Notes: generated by a model from the letters alone, not told the origin. A stretch of 64,000 nucleotides of DNA from Thalassospira sp. MCCC 1A01148 (GCF_001613795.1 NZ_LPVZ01000020.1:310001-374000); one strand, 5' to 3'. Shown: positions 25,135 to 35,702, counted from the first letter of the stretch. Numbers and translations are program-made.

Positions 25135-27402
25135 ATGAACATCCCATTTGCCCCACGTCATCTTCAGACCAAATACCAGGCACCCGGCGCATTGATGCTC
25201 CTGCAGTGTCTTCTGGTCATTGCTGTTGTTTGTCTTCTTTCTTCAGTGCTGTGGGTTTCACAGGCAAACGCGCAAAACAAACCTGTTCTGGCGCAGTTCA
25301 TTGAAAAAGTTCCCGCAGCATCCCTGGTCGAGGGCGCTGATGGTTATGGTCCGGTTCAAAAAGACGTGCCGGTCGCACCGGTTCTCAAGAACGGTGAGCA
25401 GATCGGCTGGGCTTTTATTACCTCTGATTTTGTTGGCACCACCGGCTATTCCGGCAAACCGATCCATGTGATGGTCGCTGTTGACTCACAGGCCCGGATC
25501 ATCGGTGTCAAACTGGTCAAGCATTCCGAACCGATTGTCCTGATTGGCATTCCAGAAGAGCGGATCGCGTCACTCACCGAGGGATATGTCGGCTTTGACC
25601 TGGTTGCCGCAACAAAAGATGCGGACCACGAGCTGAATATTATTTCCGGTGCAACGGTGACGATTATGGTCATCGATGACTCGATCCTGCGCTCGGGCAT
25701 CAAGGTTGCGCGCATGCTCGAACTGGGTGGATTGAGTGCCCCCGAGCAATCCAATGCAGCACAATTCAAAATCAGATCGGATGCGACCGCCCCGGAAGAC
25801 TGGTTCACACTGGTTGGCGACGGGACAATTCGTCGCATGTCGCTTGATGTCGGTCAGGTGAACGACGCCTTTGCCACGATGGATGATCCAAGGGCGCTTG
25901 AGCGCCCGATTGAAGCCCCGGCCGAAGAAACCTTCATCGACATGTATGTCTCGCTTGTCAGCATCCCGGCCATTGGCAAGGCCACACTTGGCGAGCGCGG
26001 CTACAACAATCTGAAAACCTGGCTCAAGGATGGCGAAGAAGCCATTCTTGTTACCGCCCGGGGACAATACTCCTTCAAGGGTTCGGGATATGTCCGCGGC
26101 GGCTTGTTTGACCGTATCCAGCTTATTCAGGGCGATATGTCGGTACGTTTCCGCGACCGCAACCATCGCCGTGTTGGTGACATCATGGCCGATGGCGCAC
26201 CGCAATTCAAAGAGATGGATCTGTTCAAGATCCCGGCAAGCAGCAACTTTGATCCGACACAACCCTGGCGTCTGGAACTTCTGGTCCATCGTGATGTCGG
26301 CGCAATTGAACGTCTCTACACCACCTTTGACATCGGCTGGCAGCCGCCAGCCAACTACCTCACCAAATTAGTTTCGCCGACGCCAGAGGCTGACAACTCA
26401 ACCGGGGCTGGTTTCGCAACCGACGAACAGGCTGCCAAAACCGCCCTTTGGCAGCGGATCTGGCGTGACAAGACGGTCGAAATCGTCGTACTCAGCATCA
26501 TGCTGATTGTTCTGACGGCTGCATTCTTCTTCCAGGGCTTTCTGACACGTTCTGCAAAATTTACCTTCTGGTTCCGCATCTACTTCCTGACTGTCACGCT
26601 GGTGTTCCTTGGCTGGTATGCCAACGCGCAGCTTTCCGTTGTCAATCTCATGGCGCTGACCAACTCGCTTGTGACGGGCTTTACCTGGGAAGCATTCCTG
26701 CTTGATCCACTGACCTTTATCCTGTGGTTCTCGGTTGCTGCGGCGCTGATCTTCTGGGGGCGTGGTGCCTATTGCGGCTGGTTGTGCCCGTTTGGCGCGC
26801 TTCAGGAACTGACCAACCGGATTGCCAAATTCTTCCATGTCCCGCAATGGACGCTTCCGTGGGGGCTGCATGAACGGCTCTGGGCGGTGAAATACATCAT
26901 CTTCCTTGGCCTGTTTGGCACCATGCTGGCCTCCATTGATCAGGCGGAGAAACTGGCCGAGGTCGAACCTTTCAAGACCGCCATCATCCTCAAATTTGAT
27001 CGGGCATGGCCGTTTGTTCTTTACGCCCTTGTCCTTCTTGGCGCCGGGCTTTTCGTCGAACGGTTCTATTGCCGGTATCTGTGCCCATTGGGCGCAGCCC
27101 TCGCGATCCCGGCGCGTATGCGCATGTTTGACTGGCTCAAACGCTACAAGGAATGCGGCAGCCCCTGCCAGAGCTGCGCGCATGAATGCATGGTTCAAGC
27201 CATCCACCCCACAGGAGAAATCAACCCCAACGAGTGTCACAACTGCCTTCACTGTCAGGTGCTGTATCAAAGCGAAAAAATCTGTCCGGTCGTGATCAAG
27301 AAACTCAAGCGGCAGGAAAGCCTCTTGGCAAGCACGGAAGGCGCACAAAAAGCGCTGAACCGGACCCGGACGACAAAGCAAAATCTCAAGGAGAAGTCAT
27401 GA
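25135..27402 (+). CDS. nosR: Nitrous oxide reductase regulatory/electron-donor membrane protein
   Basis: 755 residues from [15 protein letters not shown]; the longer frame start lies inside the previous gene. A signal-like helix near residues 20-42 precedes a periplasmic FMN-binding domain (about 90-190, with SGATVT). Several membrane helices follow, then the [12 protein letters not shown] and [11 protein letters not shown] motifs (CxxxCP), and finally a cytoplasmic ferredoxin-like module with two Cys groups ([12 protein letters not shown] and CHNCLHCQ). NosR is needed for nos expression and for NosZ activity in vivo and is thought to donate electrons. It overlaps nosZ by four bases (ATGA). 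Confidence 0.96.
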   Translation: MNIPFAPRHLQTKYQAPGALMLLQCLLVIAVVCLLSSVLWVSQANAQNKPVLAQFIEKVPAASLVEGADGYGPVQKDVPVAPVLKNGEQIGWAFITSDFVGTTGYSGKPIHVMVAVDSQARIIGVKLVKHSEPIVLIGIPEERIASLTEGYVGFDLVAATKDADHELNIISGATVTIMVIDDSILRSGIKVARMLELGGLSAPEQSNAAQFKIRSDATAPEDWFTLVGDGTIRRMSLDVGQVNDAFATMDDPRALERPIEAPAEETFIDMYVSLVSIPAIGKATLGERGYNNLKTWLKDGEEAILVTARGQYSFKGSGYVRGGLFDRIQLIQGDMSVRFRDRNHRRVGDIMADGAPQFKEMDLFKIPASSNFDPTQPWRLELLVHRDVGAIERLYTTFDIGWQPPANYLTKLVSPTPEADNSTGAGFATDEQAAKTALWQRIWRDKTVEIVVLSIMLIVLTAAFFFQGFLTRSAKFTFWFRIYFLTVTLVFLGWYANAQLSVVNLMALTNSLVTGFTWEAFLLDPLTFILWFSVAAALIFWGRGAYCGWLCPFGALQELTNRIAKFFHVPQWTLPWGLHERLWAVKYIIFLGLFGTMLASIDQAEKLAEVEPFKTAIILKFDRAWPFVLYALVLLGAGLFVERFYCRYLCPLGAALAIPARMRMFDWLKRYKECGSPCQSCAHECMVQAIHPTGEINPNECHNCLHCQVLYQSEKICPVVIKKLKRQESLLASTEGAQKALNRTRTTKQNLKEKS

Positions 27403-29348
27403 TGTCTGACAAAACATCCAAACCCGGAATCAGCCGACGTGATCTATTTGGCGTAGCCGCTGGCGGTGCTGCCTTTGCCGGTGCGGCAGGTGCTGCACGC
27501 TTGGCAGCAGTCGGTGGCGCAACCGGTGCTGCAACAGCCCTTTCGATTGGCAGCGCCCAAGCTTCAACCGGCGCAGAGGCAAGCCTCGCCCCCGGTCAGC
27601 TTGATGAGTATTACGGTTTCTGGTCGTCGGGCCAGACGGGCGAAATGCGCATTCTGGGTATCCCGTCCATGCGTGAACTGATGCGCGTCCCTGTTTTCAA
27701 CCGTTGCTCGGCAACGGGTTGGGGGCAGACCAATGAAAGCCTGAATGTTCTTACCGAGAACATGTTGCCCAAAACCAAGGAATTTCTCGCTGCCAACGGC
27801 AAGAAGATTCATGATAACGGCGACTTGCATCACGTCCATATGTCCTTCACCGAAGGCAAGTATGACGGCCGTTTCCTGTTCATGAATGACAAGGCGAATA
27901 CGCGTGTGGCGCGTGTGCGTTGCGATGTCATGAAGGCTGACAAGGTCCTGGAAATCCCGAACGCAAAGGCCATTCACGGCCTGCGTCCGCAAAAATGGCC
28001 GCGTACCAACTATGTCTTTGCCAATGGCGAGGACGAGACGCCGATGGTCAATGACGGCAAGGTGCTTGATGATCCGTCGCAATACGTAAACTTCTACACT
28101 GCAATCGACGCAGACGAGATGCAGGTCGCATGGCAGGTCATGGTATCGGGCAACCTTGATAACACCGACGCCGACTATGACGGCAAGTATGCCTTTTCAA
28201 CCAGCTATAACTCGGAAATGGGGATGAACCTTGCGGAAATGACCGCGTCCGAGCTTGATCACGTTGTTGTCTTTAACATCAAGGAAATCGAAAAAGGCAT
28301 CGCAGCAGGCGATTACATCGAGCTCAATGGTGTAAAAGTTATCGATGGCCGCAAAGGCAAGAACAAGAACTACACCCGATACATCCCGATCCCCAACAGC
28401 CCGCATGGCTGTAACATGGCACCGGACAAGAAGCACCTTTGCATCGCCGGCAAGCTTTCCCCGACTGTATCGGTGATTGATGTCACCAAGCTGGATGCCG
28501 TGTTCTATAACGGCGCAGAACCGCGTTCCGCCGTTGTTGCCGAACCGGAACTGGGACTTGGCCCGCTACATACCGCATTTGACGGCAAGGGTAACGCACT
28601 GACCACCCTGTTCCTCGACAGTCAGGTGGTCAAATGGAACATTGAAAAAGCCGTGCGTGCCTACGCTGGTGAAAATGTCGATCCGATCATCAAAAAGGTC
28701 GATGTCCATTACCAGCCGGGCCACAATTCCACCTCGATGGGGGAAACTCTGGAAGCTGACGGGAAATGGTTCATTTCAATGAACAAGTTCTCCAAGGACC
28801 GCTTCCTGAATGTCGGCCCGCTTAAGCCAGAAAACGAACAGTTGTTCTCGATGCAGGGCGATGATCTGGTTCTTATGCATGATGGTCCGACATTCGCCGA
28901 ACCCCATGATTCGATCATTGTTCACCGTTCGGTGGTCACCCCGGCCAGTGTCTGGAATCGTCAGGATCCGATGTGGGCCAAAACCCGCGAACAGGCCGAG
29001 GCAGATGGCGTCGACATTGACGATTGGACCGAAACCGTTGTCCGCGATGGCAACAAGGTCCGTGTCTATATGAGTTCTTCAGCACCGACCTTCAGCCTTG
29101 AGTCCTTCAAGGTCAAGGAAGGCGATGAAGTAACCGTCATCATCACCAACATGGACGACATCGATGACCTGACACACGGCTTCACCATGGGGGACCATGG
29201 CGTTGCATTCGAGGTCGGCCCACAAGCAACCGCATCGGCAACCTTTGTCGCCTCCAAACCGGGTGTCTACTGGTACTATTGCCAGTGGTTCTGTCATGCC
29301 CTGCACATGGAAATGCGTGGCCGTATGTTCGTTGAACCGCGGAGTTAA
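27399..29348 (+). CDS. nosZ: Nitrous oxide reductase, clade I (Tat-exported)
   Basis: 649 residues. A Tat signal with [12 protein letters not shown] opens the protein, placing it in clade I. The N-terminal seven-bladed propeller carries the CuZ histidines, including DLHHVHMSF. The C-terminal cupredoxin domain holds the CuA set in [14 protein letters not shown], with a further His in [13 protein letters not shown]. It reduces N2O to N2 in the periplasm. AAGGAGAAG lies just before the paired ATGs and translation is coupled to nosR. It is full length with no visible defect. Confidence 0.98.
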   Translation: MMSDKTSKPGISRRDLFGVAAGGAAFAGAAGAARLAAVGGATGAATALSIGSAQASTGAEASLAPGQLDEYYGFWSSGQTGEMRILGIPSMRELMRVPVFNRCSATGWGQTNESLNVLTENMLPKTKEFLAANGKKIHDNGDLHHVHMSFTEGKYDGRFLFMNDKANTRVARVRCDVMKADKVLEIPNAKAIHGLRPQKWPRTNYVFANGEDETPMVNDGKVLDDPSQYVNFYTAIDADEMQVAWQVMVSGNLDNTDADYDGKYAFSTSYNSEMGMNLAEMTASELDHVVVFNIKEIEKGIAAGDYIELNGVKVIDGRKGKNKNYTRYIPIPNSPHGCNMAPDKKHLCIAGKLSPTVSVIDVTKLDAVFYNGAEPRSAVVAEPELGLGPLHTAFDGKGNALTTLFLDSQVVKWNIEKAVRAYAGENVDPIIKKVDVHYQPGHNSTSMGETLEADGKWFISMNKFSKDRFLNVGPLKPENEQLFSMQGDDLVLMHDGPTFAEPHDSIIVHRSVVTPASVWNRQDPMWAKTREQAEADGVDIDDWTETVVRDGNKVRVYMSSSAPTFSLESFKVKEGDEVTVIITNMDDIDDLTHGFTMGDHGVAFEVGPQATASATFVASKPGVYWYYCQWFCHALHMEMRGRMFVEPRS

Positions 29349-29354
29349 CCTGTG

Positions 29355-30692
29355 ATGTTGCGCCCCGTCATGATGATCTTGGCCATGGCTGTCTTGCCGC
29401 TACAGGTTATTGCGGCAACGCAATCTGTGCCGTCAACTGACGGGGCACTGATCTCTGCCATCGCCGGGGCTGCCCCCGGCGATGTGCTGCTGCTTGATCC
29501 GGGCCCCCATCAGGGTCCCATAGAACTCGATAGGCCCATCACCATTGATGGTCAGGGCAAAGCAAAAATTTATGGAAACAAGACCGGAAGCGTCATTTCT
29601 GTAACCGGAACGGATATCGCCATCCGTGGGCTTGAGATCGCGGGTTCGGGTTCAGCACATGAAACAATTGATTCCGGCATCCAGCTCCATCGGACAGCCG
29701 CACGTATTCTGGTCGAGGATAACCGCATCCTCGGAAACCTCTATGGGGTTGATATTCACGGCGCCAAACAAGCCACGGTGCGCGACAATGTCATTATCGG
29801 ACGCCGCGATCACAGACTGAATTCGCGTGGCAACGGCATATATGTCTGGAACGCGCCGGGAACACTGGTCGAAAACAACGAGATCCAGTTCGGGCGCGAC
29901 GGCATTTTCGTGAACACCTCCAAACGCGGCGTCTTCCGTGGCAATCTGATGCGCGATCTGCGATTTGCGGTGCATTACATGTATGCCCATGATTCAGAAA
30001 TCTCGGGCAATGTATCGATTGGCAATCACCTTGGTTTTGCCCTGATGTATTCGAACCGCATCACGGTGCGCGATAATCTGTCTCTTGCGGATCGCGACCA
30101 GGGCTTGATGCTGAACTATACCAACAAGTCTGATCTGGTCGGAAATCTGGTACGCGGCGCAGGCGGGAAATGCCTGTTTATCTATAACGCGCATAACAAT
30201 CTGATCGGGGACAACCGGTTCGAGGGCTGCCAGACCGGCATACATTTCACCGCTGGTTCCGAAAGCAATGCCCTGACAGGCAATGCCTTTATCGCCAACA
30301 AAACCCAGGTCAAGTATGTCGGGACCCGTGACGTCGAATGGAGTTTCGATGGCCGGGGAAATTTCTGGTCCGATCATCCGGTATTCGATCTTGATGGCAA
30401 CGGCATTGCTGACAGCCGGTTCCGGCCAAACGATCTTGTCGATCATATTTTATGGTCCCAACCCGCAGCCGGAATGCTTTTGGGATCACCCGCCGTTCAA
30501 TTGATCCGCTGGAGCCAGGCACACTTCCCGGCAACTTTGCCGGGCGGGGTCGTCGACAGCTTCCCGCTGATGAAACCGATCGAAATTCCGGTTCCCGAAG
30601 AAATCGTCTCCATTGAAATGGCTGCTCGCGCCAATCCTGTCTGGCTGCGTGAAAGGACTGAAAATGTGTCTGACCCTCTCGCAAGTCACTAA
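29355..30692 (+). CDS. nosD: Periplasmic copper-site maturation protein of NosZ
   Basis: 445 residues from the ATG at 29355; an in-frame GTG one codon earlier is unnecessary. A Sec signal peptide ends near VIAATQ. The body is a right-handed parallel beta-helix of the carbohydrate-binding/CASH type, with many repeats of the form N.I.GN..G (DNRILGNLYGVDIHG, NEIQFGRDGIFV, GNLVRGAGGKCLFIYN). NosD works with the NosFY ABC complex and NosL to build the CuZ centre. It starts 6 bp after nosZ and overlaps nosF by 29 bp. Confidence 0.95.
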   Translation: MLRPVMMILAMAVLPLQVIAATQSVPSTDGALISAIAGAAPGDVLLLDPGPHQGPIELDRPITIDGQGKAKIYGNKTGSVISVTGTDIAIRGLEIAGSGSAHETIDSGIQLHRTAARILVEDNRILGNLYGVDIHGAKQATVRDNVIIGRRDHRLNSRGNGIYVWNAPGTLVENNEIQFGRDGIFVNTSKRGVFRGNLMRDLRFAVHYMYAHDSEISGNVSIGNHLGFALMYSNRITVRDNLSLADRDQGLMLNYTNKSDLVGNLVRGAGGKCLFIYNAHNNLIGDNRFEGCQTGIHFTAGSESNALTGNAFIANKTQVKYVGTRDVEWSFDGRGNFWSDHPVFDLDGNGIADSRFRPNDLVDHILWSQPAAGMLLGSPAVQLIRWSQAHFPATLPGGVVDSFPLMKPIEIPVPEEIVSIEMAARANPVWLRERTENVSDPLASH

Positions 30693-31554
30693 ACGCTATG
30701 ATGATCATACCGTTCTTGATGCGGTTGGCTTTGATGTTGCCGCAGGTGAACGCGTTGCCTTGCTCGGCCATAATGGTGCCGGCAAGTCGACACTGATGAA
30801 GATCATTCTCGGCCTTGTCACTGCCGACGGGGGAACGGTTTCTGTCCATGGTCTTGCACCCGGAAGTTACCGGGCCCGCATGCAAACAGCCTATCTTGCC
30901 GAAAACGCGTCCTTTCATCCGTCGCTGACCGGACAAGAACAGCTTCGATATTATCTTCGACTTCGCGGCGAAGATCCCCGAAAGGCTGCATCGCTTCTTG
31001 AACGCGTCGGATTGGGGGCAGCAGCAAACCGCCGCATTGGAACCTATTCCAAGGGAATGCGCCAACGTGTCGGCATGGCTCAGGCGCTTATTGGTGAACC
31101 GAAACTCCTGATCCTTGATGAACCGACAAGCGGTCTCGACCCGGTATCACGGCGCGAGTTCTATGTCATTCTTGATGAACTGGCAGCACAAGGCACCGCA
31201 ATTCTTTTGTCTTCTCATGCCCTTACCGAGGTTGAAGCCAGAACTGATAGGATCGTCATTCTGTCGTCAGGCGTAATGGTCGCAAACGATACCCTGGCAA
31301 ACCTGCGTCAAAAAGCATCGCTGCCTATCCGCCTTCAGGTATCCGCCCAACGCGGCAAGGCGGACGAGGTCGCCCAAAAGCTTTCCGGGGAACGCAGCAA
31401 CGGCGTGATGGTCGATCTGGTGTGCAATTCTCAGGAAAAGCTCGCACGTCTTGGCGATATCTCGGCACTGGGGCCATTGGTCGATGATGTCGATGTCATT
31501 CCGCCAAGTCTGGAAGATATCTATAGCCATTTCAGCAAACGGGGGAACGCATGA
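30664..31554 (+). CDS. nosF: ABC transporter ATPase for NosZ maturation
   Basis: 296 residues from MCLTLSQVTKRYDDH, with AAAGGACT upstream. Walker A is GHNGAGKST, the Q-loop region lies around AENASFHPSLTG, the signature is YSKGMRQRVG, Walker B is LLILDEPTSGLD, and the switch His lies in LSSHALTEVE. It powers the NosY membrane partner; the complex hands copper or sulfur for CuZ assembly to NosD. It overlaps nosD by 29 bp and nosY by four bases, so translation is coupled. Confidence 0.96.
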   Translation: MCLTLSQVTKRYDDHTVLDAVGFDVAAGERVALLGHNGAGKSTLMKIILGLVTADGGTVSVHGLAPGSYRARMQTAYLAENASFHPSLTGQEQLRYYLRLRGEDPRKAASLLERVGLGAAANRRIGTYSKGMRQRVGMAQALIGEPKLLILDEPTSGLDPVSRREFYVILDELAAQGTAILLSSHALTEVEARTDRIVILSSGVMVANDTLANLRQKASLPIRLQVSAQRGKADEVAQKLSGERSNGVMVDLVCNSQEKLARLGDISALGPLVDDVDVIPPSLEDIYSHFSKRGNA

Positions 31555-32372
31555 ACAAGGTTCTGGCAACAGCCCACAGCGAATTCATCATTGCGCTTCG
31601 TAACCGCTGGGTGGCGATTTCTGTCGCGATGATGGTGTTGTTTTCACTTGTGTTATCTGCTGCGGGCAGTGCCCCGACCGGCGCAGTTGGTGTGGATAAA
31701 CTGTCCGTCACCGTCGCAAGCCTGACATCCCTTGCGGTGTATCTTGTGCCGTTGGTTGCACTGTTGATGTCATTTGACGCAATCGCAGGCGAAATCGAAC
31801 GCGGCACCTTGTCCCTTGTTCTGACCTATCCCGTCGCCCGCGGGGAACTGGTCCTTGGGAAATTCATCGCCCATCTGGCGATCCTGAGTATCGCCGTCTT
31901 GGCCGGCTACGGAATTGCCGCCGTCGCTGCGATTGCAACGGACCCTAATGCGCTTGTTGGCATCCCTGCACTGTTTCGCCTGTTCTGGTCGTCGCTTCTT
32001 CTTGGCGCGACATTCCTTGGCATCGGTTATGGCATATCGGCATTCGCACGCCGACCCGGCGCAGCAGCGGGATTGGTGATCGGGCTCTGGCTGGTTCTGA
32101 TCGTTTTGTATGATCTTGGCCTCTTGGCGGCCATTGTCGCCGATGATGGCGGAACCTTCACAACGCATTATTTTCCGTGGTTGTTAATCGGCAATCCGGC
32201 AGATGCTTTTCGGATCTACAACCTTGCCGTTTCGGATGCGACCGCTGCTGCAGCCGGCCTGACGGGGGCTGCCAATAGCATCCCCGCTGTTCATGCCCTG
32301 ATATCGATGCTGATCTGGCCGGTGATTGCCACGGTCCTCGCCTGGCAGATTTTCAGGAGGGTGACACCATGA
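31551..32372 (+). CDS. nosY: ABC transporter permease for NosZ maturation
   Basis: 273 residues, six membrane helices, ABC-2 type permease of the NosY family (RNRWVAISVAMMVLFSLVLS at the first helix, FDAIAGEIERGTLSLVLTYPVARGELVLGKF as the coupling region). It forms a complex with NosF and NosD. It overlaps nosF and nosL by four bases each. Length and order are standard for nosDFYL. Confidence 0.95.
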   Translation: MNKVLATAHSEFIIALRNRWVAISVAMMVLFSLVLSAAGSAPTGAVGVDKLSVTVASLTSLAVYLVPLVALLMSFDAIAGEIERGTLSLVLTYPVARGELVLGKFIAHLAILSIAVLAGYGIAAVAAIATDPNALVGIPALFRLFWSSLLLGATFLGIGYGISAFARRPGAAAGLVIGLWLVLIVLYDLGLLAAIVADDGGTFTTHYFPWLLIGNPADAFRIYNLAVSDATAAAAGLTGAANSIPAVHALISMLIWPVIATVLAWQIFRRVTP

Positions 32373-32962
32373 TTTCCCGACTTGTGCTATCTCCAGTCAC
32401 AATCGGCCTGCTTATTCTTGCCGGATGTCAGCAGCAGACGAAAGATACCATGCCGCCACCGGTCGCCATGACCGAAGAAGCTGTCGGACATTTCTGCCAG
32501 ATGAACATTCTTGAGCATGCAGGCCCGAAGGCACAAATTCATCTTGAAGGTTTGCCCTACCCCCTGTTTTTCAGCCAGGTTCGCGATGGCATTGCCTATG
32601 AACGCATGCCCGAACAAAACTATAAAATCCGTGCGATTTACGTCACCGACATGTCCAGGGCCCATGACTGGGAAAATGTCGGACAAGAAAACTGGATACC
32701 GGCAACCAGCGCGCATTATGTCGTTGCCTCTGCCAAGACCGGGGGTATGGGGGCACCGGAACTTGTTCCCTTCTCTGATCAGGACGACGCCAAGAATTTC
32801 GTCAGTCGCCATGGCGGCCAGATAATGCGCCTTGAAGACATTGATGACGTGCTGGTTCTAAACAGTGCGCCAATCACACCATCTGCCGAGACACACGAAA
32901 CGGCGATCGTGCCAGATGACGACGATTATCGTGCGCGTCTTGAAAAACTTCGCAAAGAATGA
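32369..32962 (+). CDS. nosL: NosL copper-chaperone lipoprotein
   Basis: 197 residues with a lipoprotein signal (LLILAGC). The mature part has the NosL copper-binding signature FCQMNILEHAGPKAQIHLEG, where the Cys and Met are the expected Cu(I) ligands. Conserved YVTDMSRAHDWEN and VPFSDQDDAKNFVSRHGGQIM segments follow. NosL binds Cu(I) and delivers copper to the NosDFY system. It overlaps nosY by four bases and the next gene begins 8 bp after its stop. Confidence 0.95.
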   Translation: MISRLVLSPVTIGLLILAGCQQQTKDTMPPPVAMTEEAVGHFCQMNILEHAGPKAQIHLEGLPYPLFFSQVRDGIAYERMPEQNYKIRAIYVTDMSRAHDWENVGQENWIPATSAHYVVASAKTGGMGAPELVPFSDQDDAKNFVSRHGGQIMRLEDIDDVLVLNSAPITPSAETHETAIVPDDDDYRARLEKLRKE

Positions 32963-32970
32963 GGTCCACC

Positions 32971-33897
32971 ATGCCCGACTTTTCACGACGCCGATTTCTG
33001 ACCATATTTGCCGCCGCTGGCGCACTCTCGGCTGCACCGTTTACGTTAAAGGCACAGCATCCGGTCCGCACTTGGAAGGGCGTTGCAATGGGGTCTGCTG
33101 CATCGATCAGCCTGTCGCACCCCAACGCTGATGACATCCTTTTGCGTGCAACCCGCGAACTTGAACGACTGGAAAATATCTTCAGTCTCTATCGGGAAAA
33201 TTCCACGCTTGCACAATTGAACCGCGATGGTGTGATTAACACTCCGCCTTTCGAACTTTTGGAATGCCTGGGACTGTGCGGGACCATAAACAGGGCAAGT
33301 GGCGGGCTTTTTGATCCAACGGTTCAGCCACTTTGGCAACTCTATGCGCAAAGCTATTCACAAGGCCGGGCGCCCGAGAATGTGATGATCCGTAAAACAC
33401 TTTCAAGAACAGGCTGGGACAAGGTTGTTATCAATCAGAGCCAGGTCAGCTTCAAAAGACCGAACATGGCAATGACCCTGAATGGAATTGCCCAGGGCTA
33501 CGTTGCAGACCGTATCGCCAAGTTGCTTCGTGATGACGGATTGAACAACGTCCTGATCAATACCGGCGAGTTCGCGGCACTGGGCCGCGACCCTGAAGGT
33601 GAAGACTGGCCTGTTTCAATCAATACCGGATCAGAAATTCGAAAAGGAAAGGTAATGTTGCGCGACAACGCCGTGGCAACATCACTGCCGAACGGCACCT
33701 TCTTTGATCAGGCGGGCCTTGTTGGTCACATTCTTGATCCGCGCACCGGCCGTCCCGCACAAGCACGCCCAACAGCGGTTAGTGTGACGGCAACAAAGGC
33801 AGCTGTGGCAGATGGGCTCAGCACGGCAATTTGCCTTATGAATAAAGGCGAGGCAGACAAATTGCTCGCACAGTTCCCAAGCGCAAAACTGGTCTAG
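32971..33897 (+). CDS. nosX: FAD:protein FMN transferase of the nos operon (ApbE-like)
   Basis: 308 residues from MPDFSRRRF, chosen because GAGG sits 6 bp before this ATG; an upstream ATG overlaps the nosL stop. A Tat signal (SRRRFLTIFAAAGA) leads to the periplasm. ApbE motifs are present: GVAMGSAASI, the LNGIAQGYVADRI segment, NTGEFAALG, and DPRTGRPA with later TKAAVADGLSTA. The enzyme attaches FMN covalently to NosR, which NosZ turnover needs. It is the last gene of the nos operon; no clear terminator follows before the convergent regulator gene. Confidence 0.94.
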   Translation: MPDFSRRRFLTIFAAAGALSAAPFTLKAQHPVRTWKGVAMGSAASISLSHPNADDILLRATRELERLENIFSLYRENSTLAQLNRDGVINTPPFELLECLGLCGTINRASGGLFDPTVQPLWQLYAQSYSQGRAPENVMIRKTLSRTGWDKVVINQSQVSFKRPNMAMTLNGIAQGYVADRIAKLLRDDGLNNVLINTGEFAALGRDPEGEDWPVSINTGSEIRKGKVMLRDNAVATSLPNGTFFDQAGLVGHILDPRTGRPAQARPTAVSVTATKAAVADGLSTAICLMNKGEADKLLAQFPSAKLV

Positions 33898-33951
33898 CTT
33901 TGCCTCCCATACTGGATGACATTTCTGGCAAACGTTTGGAACGCCACTGAC

Positions 33952-34647
33952 CTAGTGGGCCAGTTCCAGAAGTGCCTCACGATCAAGTATCTGCAGTTTC
34001 GGCCCCGCCGATATGGCGCCAGATGCTTCAAGTTTGCGCAAGGACCGGGAAAACGTTTCTGGTGTAATACCGATCCGGCTGGCAATCTGGCGCTTATCGG
34101 GAAAATTCTTGCCACTTGAGCCGTCGATGGCCGCGCCATTTCGGTCTTCAAAATCGATCAGAAACGCAGCAATTCGTTGGATCGGACGCGTATGACGCAG
34201 TTTATAGATTTCCTCAAGGAAGAACCGTTCCCACCGCAACAGGCTTGCCAGCACATCTCCGACAACGTCAGGCGCGCTTTTGAGGATGCCAAGATAGGCC
34301 GTGCGCGGAATGGCCACGATTTCACAATTCTCGACAACCTGACATTCAACCGGATAGGACCGGCCCGCAAAGGAAACTGCCTCCGCAAAGGAACCGGCCT
34401 CGGTCAGGAAATGCATCACTGTTTCATCCCCCTGCGAGGAGGTTTTCACAAGCCGCAAATGACCGGACAAAAGAATGTAGAAATATTCGGCCACATCACC
34501 GGCCCGAAAAAGATGTTCCCCCCGGACATGGCTTTCGACCTTGCATGTTCCCAGCAGTGTCTGTAGCCGTTCTTCCCCAAGTGCCGCCAACAGCGGCACC
34601 TGAAAGATTACATCGTGATCTGCGCTAGACAGCGACCTTGAAACCAT
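33952..34647 (-). CDS. Crp/Fnr-family regulator, Dnr-like (second of a pair)
   Basis: 231 residues from MVSRSLSSADHDVIF; GGAGG lies about 8 bp upstream, while the longer frame lies inside the previous gene. An effector-binding barrel (about 15-125), a dimer helix and a winged helix with GITPETFSRSLRKL are present. The ETFSR recognition pattern predicts TTGA-type half sites. No FNR-type cysteine cluster is present. Dnr/NNR proteins are thought to sense nitric oxide through haem; I cannot confirm haem ligands. Its start lies 23 bp inside the preceding regulator gene, so the two are co-translated. Confidence 0.83.
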   Translation of the reverse strand: MVSRSLSSADHDVIFQVPLLAALGEERLQTLLGTCKVESHVRGEHLFRAGDVAEYFYILLSGHLRLVKTSSQGDETVMHFLTEAGSFAEAVSFAGRSYPVECQVVENCEIVAIPRTAYLGILKSAPDVVGDVLASLLRWERFFLEEIYKLRHTRPIQRIAAFLIDFEDRNGAAIDGSSGKNFPDKRQIASRIGITPETFSRSLRKLEASGAISAGPKLQILDREALLELAH

Positions 34648-35362
34648 CAGACTGTTCCTCCTTGGCTTCACTGCTTGATAAACCACACCACTCGGCCAGC
34701 ATCTCGGTATCTGCAATACGGATGATGTACCCGTTGGAGTGTTGGGAAACGCCATGTTCGGACAACTTTTTAAGCGCCCGGGAAAATGTCTCGCTTGTCA
34801 TGCCAATCTTGCGTGCCAACGCAGACTTTTCCACGGTAAGCGGCGTTTCATGCCCATCCCCGACAGGAACCGCATCTGCAAGCAAATATATCCCCAAACG
34901 TTGGGCCGCTGACCGGCATTTCAGTTCCTCGGTCTGGCGCAACATTTGACATAGTCTTTCTGTTACGACCGACATCATGGTTAATGCCCGGACAAAGTGC
35001 GCCGAGAGAAAATCGGCAAAGGCGGCTCCGTCTATCCGGATGGCGGTCGTTGCGTCCAGCGTTTTGATTGAAACGGCGTAACAGGCTTCCGGTGCCAGCG
35101 CACACTCTCCTACAAGCTGTCCGTCACCCAGCAAATCAATAACACCGTCCTTGCCCTCCCCGTCCGTGTAGGACAACTCAACATGCCCATTCACAATCAG
35201 AAAAAGGGCCGATGCTGGGTCTCCGGCATGGATGATTACCGTATCTGGATCATACCGAACCCACGTACACAATGACGCCAGTTCCAGAATGTCGTCTTTC
35301 GGCCAGTTTTTGAAATAGCGCCCAGACTGGAGAACACCCGAGATTCGATCAATATCTCTCAT
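34625..35362 (-). CDS. Crp/Fnr-family regulator, Dnr-like (first of a pair)
   Basis: 245 residues with the same layout as its neighbour: sensor barrel (residues 15-130), dimer helix and recognition helix GMTSETFSRALKKL. Cysteines are scattered (CTW, ECALAPEAC, CQML) but there is no N-terminal CxxC cluster, so it is not an Fe-S FNR. It belongs by pattern to the Dnr/NNR group that controls nir, nor and nos genes. It overlaps the next regulator by 23 bp. Its promoter region is split by a 263-bp inverted-repeat element that begins 35 bp before the ATG. Confidence 0.83.
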   Translation of the reverse strand: MRDIDRISGVLQSGRYFKNWPKDDILELASLCTWVRYDPDTVIIHAGDPASALFLIVNGHVELSYTDGEGKDGVIDLLGDGQLVGECALAPEACYAVSIKTLDATTAIRIDGAAFADFLSAHFVRALTMMSVVTERLCQMLRQTEELKCRSAAQRLGIYLLADAVPVGDGHETPLTVEKSALARKIGMTSETFSRALKKLSEHGVSQHSNGYIIRIADTEMLAEWCGLSSSEAKEEQSDGFKVAV

Positions 35363-35397
35363 TGTGAAGTTTCCATGGAAAAACGCGGTTGTAGCTA

Positions 35398-35660
35398 GGC
35401 TCAGGACCTATCGATTTAGTCTGAATGGTTCTCCGGATTTGCGCGGATACGCGAAGAAAAACCGCAGGAAGATATATATCTTTCAAGGATTTGCGACAAA
35501 GTAGCCCGTGCAAATCCGGTGAATCCGAAGGACAGACGTTATATTTGCAAACTCCTGCGTCAAACCCCTTCGCCGGGATACCAGCCCGCCCGGCGGGCCT
35601 TTCCTTGGATTTCACAAATATAACGTCTGCCATTCAGACCAAATCAATAGGTCCTGAGCC
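35398..35660. mobile_element. MITE-like element with 31-bp terminal inverted repeats and nested hairpins
   Basis: The ends 35398-35428 and 35630-35660 are inverted repeats with two mismatches over 31 bp, each beginning GGCTCAGGACCTAT. Both are flanked by TA, a likely 2-bp target duplication, as made by IS630/mariner-like and some IS5-type transposases. Inside are two more inverted repeats: CCGGATTTGC (35433-35442) with GCAAATCCGG (35510-35519), and a 15-bp perfect pair beginning CAGACGTTATATTTG (35533-35547 with 35615-35629). There is no transposase, so it would be moved by an enzyme encoded elsewhere. It lies between the dnr pair and a candidate activator box. Confidence 0.85.
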
Positions 35661-35702
35661 TAAGCATTGGAACAACTCTAACATTCAACCGGCCGGGGTG
35701 GA

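Noticed and set aside
26398-27381. 327-codon minus-strand open frame
   Set aside because: Antisense to nosR, with no membrane or motif pattern of its own.
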